Below are positions 44,963 through 57,124 of a DNA stretch of 64,000 bases, piece by piece; positions within the stretch are counted from its first letter, which is position 1, and each line of letters starts with the position of its first letter. This DNA comes from Aegilops tauschii subsp. strangulata. Taxonomy: Eukaryota; Streptophyta; Magnoliopsida; Poales; Poaceae. The stretch lies in contig NC_053037.3 in assembly GCF_002575655.3 (NCBI RefSeq), forward strand, positions 327,759,294 to 327,823,293, in the 5' to 3' direction. The translations under genes were made by a program, and so were the position numbers. The notes beneath the pieces were generated by a model. That model searched no databases, was not told the DNA's origin, and saw only the letters and a list, made by a program, of their open reading frames with translations.

Positions 44963-47900
44963 TGATACGTGTCCAATGTATCTATAATTTATGAAGTATT
45001 CATGCCATGTTTACAAAAAAAATTATCTGGTTTTGGTATGATTAGCATGGAACTAACCAGGACTGACCCTGTTTTCAGCAAAACTACCATGATGTTTTTT
45101 TGTGTGCAGAAATGAAAGTTCTCGAAATGAGATGAAACTTTTTGACAATTTTTTTTGGAACAAAAGAGACCCCCGAAGCTTCGTGGGAGGGCCAGAAGAG
45201 CCACAAGGAGGGCACAACCCACCACGGCATGCCAGAGGGGCCCGGCTTGTACCGGTGGGTTGTGCTCACCTCGAGGCCCATCTTACCGTGAAACCAATGC
45301 CAAAAATTCCTATAAATATAGAAACCCCTAGAAATAACCCTAGATCAGAAGTTCCACCGCCGCAAGCCTCTGTAGCTAAAAAGGCATTAAAGAAAAATGC
45401 TTGTTGGAGACAACCCAACACTTTTACCTACTATTTTTGTGTGTTCACATGATTAATCTACTGTAGTAATCATGTTTTATAGCATTTGTTTCAATAAAGT
45501 GCCAAGTAAAGCCTTTGGGATAGTATGGATGCTAGTTGACTTGATTCTGTGCAAAAACATAAACTTTTGCACTCAGTGCAGGTATTTTAAAAATTCACTG
45601 GAACGTGATTTTGATCTTAATGTTTTGTAGATGTTTATAAACAAATTTCCTACGTTGTCCTAATTTTTCAGAATTTTTGGAGTAGCAGAAGTATGGTTAG
45701 ACTACAGATTACTACACACTGTTCTGTTTTTGACAGATTCTGTTTTCAATGCATAGTTTGCTTGTTTCCTAGTTTCTATGGCTTATATTGCTCAATATAA
45801 ATTGTGGAAATGATAAGCTACAGTAAGCATTGTGTGAGAACAATTATGCATCTTGTCTTTGACAGTACCAAAGTGAATGGTTTGCTCTTTATCATACTAA
45901 CCTATCTCACAAAGTTCCGTTAAGTTTCGTGTGATTGAAGATTTAAAGTTTTGGGTGAGATATCGATATGAGGAGAATAAGGAGTGACAAGAACCTAAGA
46001 TTGGGGATGCCCAAGGCACCCCCAAGGTAATATTCAAGGGAGATCCAAGCAACTAAGCTTGGGGATGCCCCGGAAGACATCCCCACTTTCGTCTCCAACA
46101 TTATCGGTAACCTCACTTGGAGCTATATTTTCATTCGTCACATGATATTAGTTTTACTTGGAGTATCATTTTATTTTGTTAGGATTTTCTTTATGTTATT
46201 TACAATAATTTTTGCATCTTTAATTTCAATAAAAGTGGCAAGGATAGCCTTCACCATGCTTATTTTGCAAGTATATGAGTTGCTGCTTCAAAATAAAAAG
46301 TTTATTGCTGTTGAAAAAATTCCCGAGAAAAGTAAGAATGTGAGAAAATTTTGAAACGTTATGCACAATAAGCTATGATAAATTTTCTATAGTTTCGTAA
46401 ATTTTCAGAATTTTTTCAGTTACATAAGTATTTATATTCTTGCATCCTTTACACACTATACTGTTTTGACAGATTGCTGTTATGTTTGTATATGTTTGCT
46501 TGTTTAATGATTTTATTTGAGGATAGGACTATTAAATATGCAGAGGCATTTAGTATGCAATGTTAAATAATAATTTTAGTGATTTTCTACAGTAGAGAAT
46601 GATAAGGTTATCGCATTGATTTATACTAACATATCTCACGAGTTCTTGTTGAGTTTTGTGTGGATGAAGTTTTTAAGATTTAGGGAAACCGTGAGATAAA
46701 AGGAATTAAGGAAACACATGAGCTCAAGCTTGGGGATGCCCAGGGCATCCCGAGATAATATTTCAAAAAGTCTCAAGCATCTAAGCTTGGGGATGCCCCG
46801 ATAGGCATCCCACCTTTCTTCATCAACAATTATCGGTTAGCCTTGGTTGAGCCTAAGTTTTTGCTTCTTCACATGATCTGAAAGTTTTTAAATAAAAGAG
46901 AGTCCTCAAATAACTACCCATTTACTTAACTACTCGCTTGAACTTCACTTATATCTTTTTTGGAGTAGTTTCTCATTTGCTCTAGTGCTGCACTTATATC
47001 TTTTTGAGCATGATGTGCTTTAATTTTTTTTGAAGAAAAACTCCCATACTTCACTTAGATTTATTTAAGAGTTAATAAATTTTTGAAGAAATTCTCTCAT
47101 GTTTCACTTATATTATTTTGAGAGAAGAAAATTTTAGCTCATGTTCTTCACTTAAATTTGCTTGAGCTTGTCAAAAGCAATTGCAACTTATGAAATTAGT
47201 CCCAAAGTGATAGATATTCAAGAGGGATATAATAAGTACTTTCATGAAGATCATTGGACCAAATAAACTTGATTCTTTTAATAGTTTTGAGATATGATGA
47301 TAGTAGTATGTGAGTCATGTTGGTGAGTAATTATGCTTAAGTAAGAATATTGGTGTTAAGGTTTGTGATTCCCTATGCAAGCACGAAAGTCAATATTTAT
47401 GCAATGAAATTACATCCTACTTGTGGTGCATTATTCGGTGTTAGTTATGTTCAATGCTCGTTTATGTGAATTTTCGTTTCTTGGTTGGTTGCTTCTCAAT
47501 CTATTTGCTAGCCTCCGTTTGTACTAAGTGGGAATACTACTTGTGCATCCAAACTCCATAAACCAAGTTGTGCCATATGATTCCACCATACCTACCTATA
47601 TGCGGTATTTCCGTGCCGTTCCAAGTAAATTTGTATGTGCCAACTCTAATTTTCAAAATTAATTTCCCTTTTGTGTGCCCATACCGCTCATGAAGCGGCA
47701 GGGGGTGGCCGATATTTTCCATGCTAGATGTGTTATTCTCAAGATGAGTGTTTATTCACTTGTTATTGCACGAGAGTACGACGGTAATAGGGATGCCCAG
47801 TCCCGAAATGAAAAGGAAATTTACTTTATGTTGTCAAATAATAAATTCCTTGGAAAGTGTTGTTATGGACGGCACCCGTGGATACGGCTAGTCGTGGAGT

Positions 47901-50287
47901 GTGAAAGTATGGTGGAAAAAGGAATAAACTTTATTTTATGTTTGGGAACCGCCTATGATATATCTAGCATGGAATGTGTTGGGAATTACTCGGTCGTTTT
48001 TGTTGACGGGAAAAGTATGCCTCCCAAAATATTTTTATCTCTCAATTTAAGCTTTGAGCTCTCGCACCTCTACAAATCACTGCTTCCCTCTGTGAAGGGC
48101 CTACCTATTTACTTTATGCAATTTTTATTTGAGTCTCCATCTTCTCTTATAAAGCACCAACTAGGGAGGACTATTGTCATACTTGTGCATTGGATGTAGC
48201 TAATATTTGAGTGTGTTTCATGAATAGATCAATGATTAAGCATAATGGGCTAGGGATAGCTTTCTTTAGCGTTGATATTTTGAAAGACATGGTTGCTTGT
48301 TAGTATGCTTGAGTATTGATGTCTTCATGTCAAATTATAGACTATTGCTTTGAATCATTCAAGTCCAAATGTCCATGCTACAAAAGAAAGAGTATATGAT
48401 GAGTATGATAGGTAGCATTCCACAACAAAACTTCCGCTTTCAATTGCTACTTTAGCATCATAAGTTTTATGAGAAAGAGTTGTTGTTATGATGCTAGGAA
48501 AAGTGATTGAAATTATCATTGATCAAACTTATGCACTTTAATTACACTTCATAAATTATTTCTTTTATCATTTACCTACTCGAGGACGAGTAGGAATTAA
48601 GCTTGGGGATGCTGATACCTCTCCAACGTATCTATAATTTATGAAGTATTCATGCCATGTTTACAACAATTTTATATGGTTTTGGTATGATTTGCATGGG
48701 ACTAATCCGGACTGACGTTGTTTTCAGCAGAACTACCGTGGTGTTGTTTTTTGTGCAGAAATGAAAGTTCTCGAAATGAGCTGAAACTTTTTGATAATTT
48801 TTTTGGAACAAAAGAGACCCTCGAAGCTTGATGGGAGGGCCAGAAGAGCCACGAGGATGGCACAACCCACCACGGCGCGCCATAGGGGGCCGGCTTGCCC
48901 TGGTGGGTTGTGCTCACCTCGAGGCCCATCTTAGCGTGGAACCAACGCCAACCATTCCTATAAATACAGAAACCCCCAGTAATAACACTAGATCAGAAGA
49001 TTCGCCGCCGCAAGCCTCTGTAGCCACGAAAAACCAATCTAGAGCCCATTCTGGCACCCTGGCGGATGGGGAAATCATCACTGGTGGCCATCTTCATCAT
49101 CCCGGCGGCCACCATGATGAGGAGGGAGCAGTCCACCCTCGGGGCTGAGGGTTTGTACCAATAGCTATTTGTTTAGTTTCTCTCTCTCTCTCTCTCTCTC
49201 GTGTTCTTGATGGCACGATCTTGACGTATCGCGGGCTTTGTTAATATAGTTGGATCATATGGTATTTCTCCCTCTCTATCTTGTTGTGATGAATTGAGTT
49301 TTCCCTTTGAGATTTTGTTTTATCGGATTGAATACTTTTATAGATTTGAGAGCACTTGATATATGTCTTGCATATGAATACCCATGGTGATAATGGGGTA
49401 TTATATTGATTCACTTGATATATGTTGTGGCACTCAACTCGCGGATTCCTGAGGTGACATTGGGGTAATCTATGCATAGGGGTTGATGCACGTTTTTGTC
49501 CTTGTTTCACCGGTAGAAATCTTGGGGCACTCTTTGAGGTTCTTTGTGTTGGAACGAGTATTATGAATCTGAAATGGTTTGGTGCATATCATATAATTAA
49601 CTCATCGATACTTGTGATGACATTGGAGTATTTAGGTGACATTAGAGTTGGTTGATGTGTATCATATGGTGTTATTTTAGTACGAACTTTTGGATAGGTC
49701 GAACGGAAAGAATAACTTTGTCTTATTTTAGTACGAACTCTTGAATAGATCGAATGGAAAGAATAATTGTAAGGTGGTTTCGTACCCTACAAATAATTTC
49801 TTCTTATGTTCTCTGCTAGATAAGAACTTTGGAGTGATTCTTCATTACACGTTGAGGGATGGTTATATGATCCAATTAGATTAGCATTTTTTGAGAGATT
49901 GCACTAGCGAAAGTATGGACCCTAGGCCTCATTTTCAAGCATAGCAATACCGTTTATGCTCCGTTTTATCAATTGCTACCTTGTTGTTTATATTGTTCTT
50001 AACACAGAAATCAATATCTACTATCATTACTACACTTGTACCACCATCTCTTTGTCGAACTAGTGCACCTATAGAATTTACCATTGTATTTTGTGTGTTG
50101 GGGACACGAGAGACTCTTTGTTATTTGGTTGCAGGGTTATCTGAGAGAGACCATCTTCATCCTATGCCTCCCATGGATTGATAAACCTTAGGTCATCCAC
50201 TTGAGGGAAATTTGCTACTGTCCTACAAAACTCTGCGCTTGGAGGCCCAACATGAGTCTACAAGAACAAGTTGTATAGTAGACACCA
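44963..50287 (+). mobile_element. Internally deleted Athila-type Gypsy element
   Basis: The element is flanked by AAGCT on both sides (44,958-44,962 and 50,288-50,292), so it inserted as a unit. It has the first 414 bp of the 5' LTR (44,963-45,376, starting TGATACGTGTCC), joined directly to the 3' noncoding domain (45,377-48,612). A purine tract AAGCTTGGGGATGC and a full 1,675-bp 3' LTR (48,613-50,287, TGATACC to GACACCA) follow. The rest of the 5' LTR, gag and pol are gone. At the junction, TAGC is shared between the LTR (TCTGTAGCC) and the internal domain (compare GCCTAGCTAAAAG, reverse strand of about 490-502). The 3' domain has typical repeats of AGCTTGGGGATGCCC (about 46,060, 46,730, 46,780). 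No coding capacity remains. Confidence 0.9.
48613..50287 (+). repeat. 3' LTR of the Athila-type element
   Basis: The first 400 bp match the truncated 5' LTR at 44,963-45,376 with moderate divergence, and the rest resembles the solo LTR at 7,494-9,143. A (TC)11 run occupies about 49,179-49,200. CCTATAAATACAG (about 48,956) is a good TATA box. Confidence 0.92.
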
Positions 50288-50292
50288 AAGCT

Positions 50293-53200
50293 GCACACCG
50301 CCTTCCTACTTCAGCTCAAGGACGTTCTTTATGTGCCTACATTGAGTAGGAACTTGATTTCAGTTTCATGTTTAGATGATTTTGATTTTCATTTTACCTT
50401 AGGGGAGAAACAATGTTTTTTAAAGTATTGTAATAAGGATGTTGGCCTCACCGTCTGAAGAGGCAAGCTTTATATGTTAAATCTTTCCAATTGTCCTATG
50501 TGTGTGAATCTCTGCGAGATGAATATGAATGAACACAATCATGAAAAAAATGGGAGAAGTAGCAATCCTTCTTCAAAATTATGGCATCGTCGCTTGGGCC
50601 ACATTTCGAGGGGGGTGGAATGATTGATTAAAGTAGACATACATCATCCGCTAGATTTCTCTGATGCAGGCAATTGTATAGACTGTATTAAGGGAAATAT
50701 GTGGAAACAATTAAGAAAGGAGTAGTAAGAGCCACAAGGGTCCTTGAACTTAATCATACTGACATATGCAGAGCTTTTAACGTAAAGTCTATGGATGGTT
50801 TTGATTTATTCATTACCTTCACAGATGAGTTCTCTCGCTATGGCTACATTTACCCTATACATGATTGATCAGAACCTTTTGACAAATTTAAGATTTATAA
50901 AGCTCAGGTTCAAAATCAACTCAACCTAAAGATCAAAGTAGTATGGTCTGATCGTGCGGAGAATATTATGGCAGACATGCTCATTATGGGCAAATTCCAG
51001 GACCATTCGCAAAATATCTTGCTGAAAATGGAATTATTTGTCAATATTCAATTCCCAGTGAACCTCGGCAAAATGGCTTAGCTAAGCATCGCAACCGTAC
51101 TCTTATGGATATGGTATGTATCATGCTTAGTCATGTAAGCTTACCCGTAAGTCTTTGGATGGATGCATTGAAAACTGTTGCACACATCCTGAATCTTGCT
51201 CCAACTAAGTTAGCACCGAGCACACCTTATGAGATGTGGGCGAGAAAGAAACCGAGCTTGAATTACTTGTGTGTGGGGGGTGGGGGGCTTCCCGGCTGAA
51301 GCTAAAGTATTCAATCCACATATTAAGAAGTTGGACCAAAAGACAATTAGTTTTTTTTCATTGGGTACCCTCACAGAGGAAAAGGATACCGCTTTTATTG
51401 CCCGGGTCATACCACCAAGTTTGTGGGAACCAGGCAAGCAATGTTTTTGAGGATAATGAAGTCGCTGAGGTTAGGACAATTGATCTTGAGGAGAAGCGGG
51501 TGTATGTTCCATCCGAGACCATCCAAGAGAACTCTATCCCTATGCATAATGTGTATGAGACACCTGGTGATCCCGAACCTAAATTGGATCCTCGGTCCAA
51601 CGAGGAGCCTCAGCATAATGAAGATCCTCAGAATGATGAGGATCGTCAGTCTAATGATGATCCTCAACCCAATGTTAATCCTCGCCTTTCCCGCGTAAGA
51701 AGAAATGTACAAACTGATGAGCCTGTGAGAAGATCACAACAGGAAAGGAAAAGGGCCATCTCGAGCAATTTTATCACTTTCATGTGTGAGGATGAAAATG
51801 ACATAGGGAAGGTACAAGATCTGACATCATATAAGGAAGCCACTAAAAGTGAAGAGTCGTCCAAATGGTTGGTCGCCATAGAAGACGAATTGAAATCTAT
51901 GAGCTTGGATGATATTTGGGACTTAGTAGAAGTTCCTGATGGAGCCAAAAGGGTTTGCTGCAAGTGGGTCTACGAAACCAAATATGATCCAAAGGGAGCA
52001 TCGAAAGGTTGAAAGTGAGACTTGTAGCAAAAGGTTTTACACAGAGAGAAGGGATCGATTATAAGGAGACCTTCTCACCTGTGTCAGCCAAAGATTCTTT
52101 CAGAATTGTCATGGCACTTGTAGCTCATTACGGTTTAGAGCTCCATCAAATGGATGCCAAGACAACATTTTTGAATGGTGACTTAAACGAAGAAGTTTAC
52201 ATGACTCCCTGAAGGTTTTGTCGTGGAAGGTAAAGAACATATGGCATGTCGTTTAAAGAAATCCATATATGGCTTGAGGCAAGCTTCAAGGCAGTGGTAC
52301 CTCAAGTTCGACAAGATTATTAGAACTTTTGGTTTTAAAGAAAATGAAGTGGACAACTGCGTATATGTTAAATTTAAAGACAGTAGGTTCACAATTTTAG
52401 TCCTATATGTGGATGATATTCTTTTGGCTTGCAGCGATAAAGATATGTTGCATGAGACCAGGAGATTTCTGTCCTCGAATTTTGACATGAAGGATCTCGG
52501 TGAAGCCTCGTGTGTCCTTGGCATTGGGATTCATCGAGATAGGTCCAAAGGCACATTAGGACTGTCGCAAAAGGCATACTTTGTGAGTACGCTAAAGAAA
52601 TACAATATGCATAAGTGCTCTTCCTCGCATGCCCTCATAGTCAAGGGTGATAAGTTTGGGACATTCCAATGTCCAAGGAACCAAAATGAATTTGATCAGA
52701 TGAAGTCGGTTCCTTATGCTTCAGCTGTCAGAAGCATCATGGATGCTCAAGTATGTACACGCCCTGACTTAACTTTCGTAACCGGGATGCTTGGCAGATG
52801 TCAATCTAATCCTGGACCGGACTACTGGAAGGCCGCAAAGAAAGTCTTGTGTTATATGCAGGTACTAAAAATTTCATGCTTACATATAGAAAGTTTGATA
52901 ACCTGGAAGTTATTGGTTACTCTGACTATGATCTTGCCAGGTGTGTGGATAGTAAGAAATCCATGTCAGGTTATACATTCACACTCGAGCCATCTCGTGG
53001 AAAAGCTCCAAGCAAACAGTAGTTGCCTCATCTACGATGCAAGCAGGATATATAGCATATTTTGAGGCCAGTGGGCATGTATGGCAAAAGAATTTCCTTC
53101 CCGGACTTAAAGTGGTAGACAACATTTCCAAACCACTGACATTGTACTGTGATAATGAACCCACTATTTTCTATGTGAATAACAAGTCAAGTACTATTGC

Positions 53201-53399
53201 CAAGCACATGGACCTAAAGTATCGTGTTGTTCAACATAGAATCCAACATCACACTATTAATGTTAAGCATATCAATACGACATGTATGCTTGCGGATCCG
53301 CTCACTAAAGGCTTACCACCCAATATTTTTCGTGAGCACGTAGTCGGCATGGGTTTACGGAAACCTTTTGATCTTGGAATTATGGGACCGCTAATATAA
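50293..53399 (+). pseudogene. C2 integrase, RT and RNase H, broken
   Basis: Integrase starts with LWHRRLGHIS (about 50,577) and CIDCIKGK, then HTDICRAF (about 50,757) and a decayed second Asp block. [15 protein letters not shown] follows (about 51,153). A linker rich in ED/PQ repeats (51,530-51,700) precedes RT: ARLVAKGF-like RLVAKGFTQRE (52,018), QMDAKTTFLNGDL, YGLRQASRQWY, the active-site VLYVDDILLACSD (52,398-52,435) and MKDLGEASCVLGI. RNase H ends with MLADPLTKGLPPN and a TAA at 53,397-53,399. Breaks include a stop at 52,010-52,012, a frameshift near 52,210 and another near 52,860. Confidence 0.88.
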
Positions 53400-53561
53400 A
53401 CTACTCCCATTAAGTAAAACGTTTTCAATTTCAAAATAAGATGTGTGCTATGATTATTGAGGTCCAATGGCCTTCCATCGGTTGTTGTAACACCTTACTC
53501 TAGTATATCATTCCTATGGAGATGGGCAAAAGTTACTGAGCCTAACGATCAAGCAGGAGAT

Positions 53562-54082
53562 TGTTGGTATTGATCTAAGGCCCAATGGGCCAAAGGGATA
53601 AGTTAGAAATAAGTTATATTAAGGGGAGAAGGTCACGAAGCAATGTTCGTACCCCCTTGACACCAACAAACGCACCCTGATCGGGGGCAACCCAAACCAA
53701 CGTGGTTTAGGTCCTCTGATCGCCAACGCCACATATAAAGAGGGGGGCAGCAAACCACGCACGATCTGACTTGTTCACGTGCGTCTACTTTGCCCTCCTA
53801 AATCCCAAAACCCTAATCCGATCTAGGGGAGCGGAAGACCTTCTTCTACCTCTGCTCCGATGCCAGGGCAGTGCCGCAGGCACCCGGAGGGACGCCGCTA
53901 CCCGCTGTGAGCATCTACACCGAGCCTGCATCAAGCAGGCATGGGACTTCACATCGCCTACACCAATGGCTGCTTCATTGGTGGTAAGATCTTGTTCCAT
54001 CTCTTTGTTCATCGTGATTAGGTGATCTAAAGTCTAGACTAATGTACCTGTTAAGTACATCCCACGGGATTGAACCCTAACA
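53562..54082 (+). repeat. 3' LTR of C2
   Basis: This 521-bp LTR starts TGTTGGTATTGATC, after a purine-rich AGCAGGAGA, and ends TTGAACCCTAACA. A TATA box (CACATATAAAGAGG, about 53,731-53,744) is present. The sequence right after it is PBS-like, which is unexpected for a 3' LTR. Confidence 0.8.
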
Positions 54083-54097
54083 TGTATCAAAGCAGAG
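54083..54097 (+). other. PBS-like sequence directly after the C2 LTR
   Basis: TGTATCAAAGCAGAG resembles the initiator-Met PBS TGGTATCAGAGCAGAG with one deletion and one G-to-A change, and it is placed exactly at the LTR end. It implies that this LTR once stood 5' of an internal region. Confidence 0.45.
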
Positions 54098-54625
54098 TAG
54101 AAGGAATTTGAGGTTGATGATTTCAAATTTTGACCCCTCAACCATGTTCATGGTGTCATTTGCATATTGGAGAATGGAGATGAGTATTCCAACCTCCAGG
54201 GTAATTTCAGAATGAAAATTCAAAACGAAACTCGCCCATATCCTCGGGCGTGAATAATAAAATTGAATGATAAAAGAAGTAAAAAAGTCTACAATGAACA
54301 TATCTGTGTATTCTAGCTGTGAGCAAATTTTCATGAACTTGTGGTGGTCTAGGAAAATTTGGTTGCATAAAAATCAAGCTTTTTAGAGCACCGATTTCAT
54401 GAAGCTCAACGTTGACACATACTGGAAAGTAGTATTGCTAGAGTCGTTGCGAACATTACCCGAACACCTCGAGGGCAATGCAAATGCAATCCCCGTGAAC
54501 CAAATCAATCAACGTGCAGACGGTACAGCTGGAGAATCAAGCCACGCAAACTAGCATAATTGAGTTCGGGAGTTAACAGCAAGAGAAACGCAGCAGGAAG
54601 ACGAGGAGCAGGAGAGGCAGAGCCA
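54098..54625. other. Spacer between the C2 LTR and the bL31c gene
   Basis: The left part may be a decayed Copia 5' leader following the PBS-like site; no coding frame is supported. The right part is the 3' untranslated and downstream region of the bL31c gene (minus strand). I see no clear element boundary. Confidence 0.5.
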
Positions 54626-55129
54626 TCATTTGCGGGTCTCGTCGTCCTCCGGCTCAAACTCCGGGTCGCCGTCAGGGTGCATCTCCAGCCACTGCTCCTT
54701 GGTCCAGTACTCCTTGACGTGCCCCCACTTCTTGCGGAACTTCTCGATCTGGCTGTCCATGACGACCAGCGCCGAGGAGTCGCCGACGTAGTAGGGGTGG
54801 TTCCCCGACCAGACGTCCACCGAGTACTCCGGCTTCGTGCCCCCCGTCACCAGCACCAGCTCACCATTGCAGTACACCTTCGCGTCCTCAAAGATCTCCG
54901 GGTGCAGCCCCTTCTTCCGCATCGAGCACCTCATCCTCTGCACACGCGCACAGCGCACACGTTAAGGATTCGCAACTGTCTCCTCCAGTTCAGAGCCTTA
55001 TGAAGTTTAAGTATGGAGTGAGTTCGGTACCTGGGAGGGGACGACGGAGCGGAGGGTGCGGTTTGCGGTTCTCGCGACGGCGGCGGCGCCCGGGGTCGGG
55101 AGGAAGGAGGTGGAGAGGGAGAGCGCCAT
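54626..55129 (-). CDS. RPL31: Plastid ribosomal protein bL31 (nuclear gene, two exons)
   Basis: Exon 1 (55,129-55,031) encodes 33 residues starting MALSLSTSFLPTPGAAAVAR. It is rich in Ser/Ala/Arg and lacks acidic residues, as expected of a chloroplast transit peptide. A 93-bp intron (55,030-54,938, GTACCG to GTGCAG) precedes exon 2 (54,937-54,626), which stops with TGA. The 136-residue product carries the bL31 core: KKGLHPEIFEDAKVYCNG, YSVDVWSGNHPYYVGD and IEKFRKKWG, followed by a plant-specific acidic tail. bL31 is a protein of the large ribosomal subunit that helps bridge the two subunits. The form here lacks the bacterial zinc-binding cysteine set. Start, splice sites and stop are all intact, so it is probably functional. 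It stands alone among transposons, with a repeat element 150 bp upstream of its start. Confidence 0.93.
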
Positions 55130-55276
55130 GGCTGACGACTTGTTGCCTTCCTTGCCTGTTTCTTCCTATCTTATCCTCTTGTGCTGCTGATGATTTCTGA
55201 ATGTTGAGGCCAGTCCGGGATTTCCGGTGGCCGCTGGCTCGGCCTGGTTTTTTTGGGGGGTTTGCTGTGGGAGCTC

Positions 55277-55732
55277 CTATTCGGCGCTTCAGGCGCCAGG
55301 GCTCCCTGCCGCCCACATGCCAACGCTGGTAGGCCGGCCCATGTAGATTCTGAACTCGCTCTGGTTCGCCTGGTTTGCTCGATCGTATTTAGAAAAAAAC
55401 GAAAACAATCATGAATTTGAATTTGAAAAAATTTCATTGTTTTTAAATAAATCATCATATTTAAAAAATTGTGGATTTAAAAAATTTCATAAAAAGATGA
55501 GCAGAACTGTTCCAAGAAAAAATAAGAAAGGAAAGAAGACGGTGTAATTGAGCTTATCAGGTGAGGATGGTGGGGTGGTTAGTGCAGCTAACAAAGGATC
55601 ATGAGGTTGCCGGTTTGAGACATACGAAGAGCGCAGTTTTTTTGGCCTTAAAAGGGGGGGAAGGGAAAATGGGCTGACCTAGCGCGGAGGAGTGTGCGCC
55701 TGTTTGCAAAGGATGCCTAAAGCGCCGAATAG
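55277..55732. mobile_element. Short terminal-inverted-repeat element in the bL31c 5' flank
   Basis: CTATTCGGCGCTTCAGGC (55,277-55,294) and the inverted copy at 55,715-55,732 match at 17 of 18 positions and enclose 456 bp without a transposase. I could not find a convincing target duplication, so the superfamily (Mutator-like or CACTA-like MITE) is open. It contains a TGGGCC site II-type motif on the gene's strand (55,336-55,341) and a pol III-like box pair at 55,576-55,621. Confidence 0.6.
55576..55621 (+). promoter_or_regulatory. Pol III-like A and B boxes (possible SINE remnant)
   Basis: TGGTTAGTGCA (55,576) resembles a tRNA A box and GGTTTGAGAC (55,612) a B box, followed 20 bp later by a T run (55,637-55,643). 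Their spacing is shorter than in tRNAs. This may be a tRNA-derived SINE head or chance. Confidence 0.3.
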
Positions 55733-56771
55733 TAAATGTCGTTTGTTGTTTAGTCTGTGTCTTTAGGCAATGTTGTTTACTTTCATTGGGCTGATGGATA
55801 GGGCTTTGTCAATTTTGACGGACCAGGTAATTCGAAGCATGTTTAAGCAAAGAGTTAAATACATTTTTCGTACATGAACCTGCACTCAATGTATTGATTC
55901 ATACATAAACTTAAAACATAATATAAACAAGTCCGACAACTTTTGTTTCAGATACGTTTGCGTATATTTTCGTTAATTCTCCATTAAAATCTGCAGCCCA
56001 CGCCCCATACCTATGTGTGAGTACCACTTGACAAGGATAGAAATAGAAAATAGAATATAGAAATGTGAACGCAGTCCGCCGCCACGCACGCATCAAGCGA
56101 TAGCCACTACACTACCTTGTAATTTGTGTTAATGACAGAGATATACTTTATCTATACTGTTTAAAAGAATAATTGACCTAAAGCCAAAATACACACTGCC
56201 CCGTGGTTTGGTCAAGTTTCTTTTTCTCAATTTCAATATTATTTTTGTTCGATTCGGACAAAAATTAGTGACACTTTTTAGAATTTCAACTCAAGACGCT
56301 GCGTCACATGAGTTAGGTACGCCTCATGCAAAAAGTTACAGTCCATATATGAAAGGTTTCAGGAAGTTTGTAGAATATATTAGAAACTTCAAGAGAACTC
56401 CGGAATATATAGAAGTCCCTCTTGGCTTGGCCCACAGGGGACAGCCCCTAGTGCCAAAAAGCCTAAAAGTGGGGCGCCACCCATATAAGCAAAGGGCCAA
56501 ACAAAATAAGGAAGAGGAGTCCTCGTCGAGTTGGTTCGGAAAAACCAAGGAAGGACTCTTCTCCCTCCCCAATCCGGCCATCCATGGCCCTTGCCTCCAC
56601 CAATATATGTGGGAAGAGATCCCCCCATCCAATTCTAAGGGGATCTGTCCCACATAACCACGCTCTAATCCCGATCTAATTGGTCTAACGGTTAGACTCC
56701 TAACTAGACATGCTCTAATCCCGGTCTAATTGGTCTAATAAGATTGGACTCCTGATCAGACAGAAACGTTG

Positions 56772-56829
<58 letters not shown>

Positions 56830-57124
56830 GTTTCCTTAGGGCTCTTCTTCCGGGATGCCGAAGTGAAGTCGGGTTACTACTTAGAAACGTATGGATACCT
56901 TGGAGGGGTCGTCTACTTCGACTCTTGATCGATGGATCACCTTGAAGAAATTCTCGCGACTTTGAGGTATAACCTAGTGGTGGGAATCATCTGCTTCAAC
57001 GACAGACTACACTGCTTCTGCTACTCTGCTAGTTAGTGAGATCATCATTACCCACCATCTTCATAGTGTTCCTAGATGTGATCTTGTAGCATAATTTTCT
57101 TGTTGCGCAACACGTTTCCCTACA
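55733..57124 (+). other. AT-rich spacer and unclassified LTR-like sequence
   Basis: 55,733-56,200 shows nothing I can name. From about 56,330 to 57,124 the sequence looks like the 3' part of an LTR: TATA-like CATATAAGC (about 56,482) and CCAATATATGTG (about 56,599), transcript-like pyrimidine tracts, and an end in CACGTTTCCCTACA. No matching start, internal region or target duplication was found. A degenerate tandem pair (about 56,659-56,765; GCTCTAATCCCGATCTAATT and GCTCTAATCCCGGTCTAATT) and a long CT run lie within it. Confidence 0.4.
56775..56828 (+). repeat. (CT)27 microsatellite
   Basis: An uninterrupted run of 27 CT units lies about 1.6 kb upstream of the bL31c start. It is long enough to be highly variable between accessions. 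Confidence 0.97.

Larger units (their letters stand above)
43943..54082 (+). mobile_element. C2: degraded Copia retrotransposon split by a Gypsy element
   Basis: In order: gag-protease (43,943-44,962), the nested Athila-type element (44,963-50,287), then the rest of protease, integrase, RT and RNase H (50,293-53,399), a short spacer with a purine tract (AAGCAGGAGA at 53,551-53,560), and a 3' LTR (53,562-54,082). A 5' LTR is not found. Many stops and frameshifts show that it is old. It is unrelated in sequence to the BARE1/Angela-type element in this window. Confidence 0.85.

Noticed and set aside
55576..55621. A complete tRNA gene
   Set aside because: A- and B-box-like motifs are present, but no cloverleaf can be formed and the spacing is too short.
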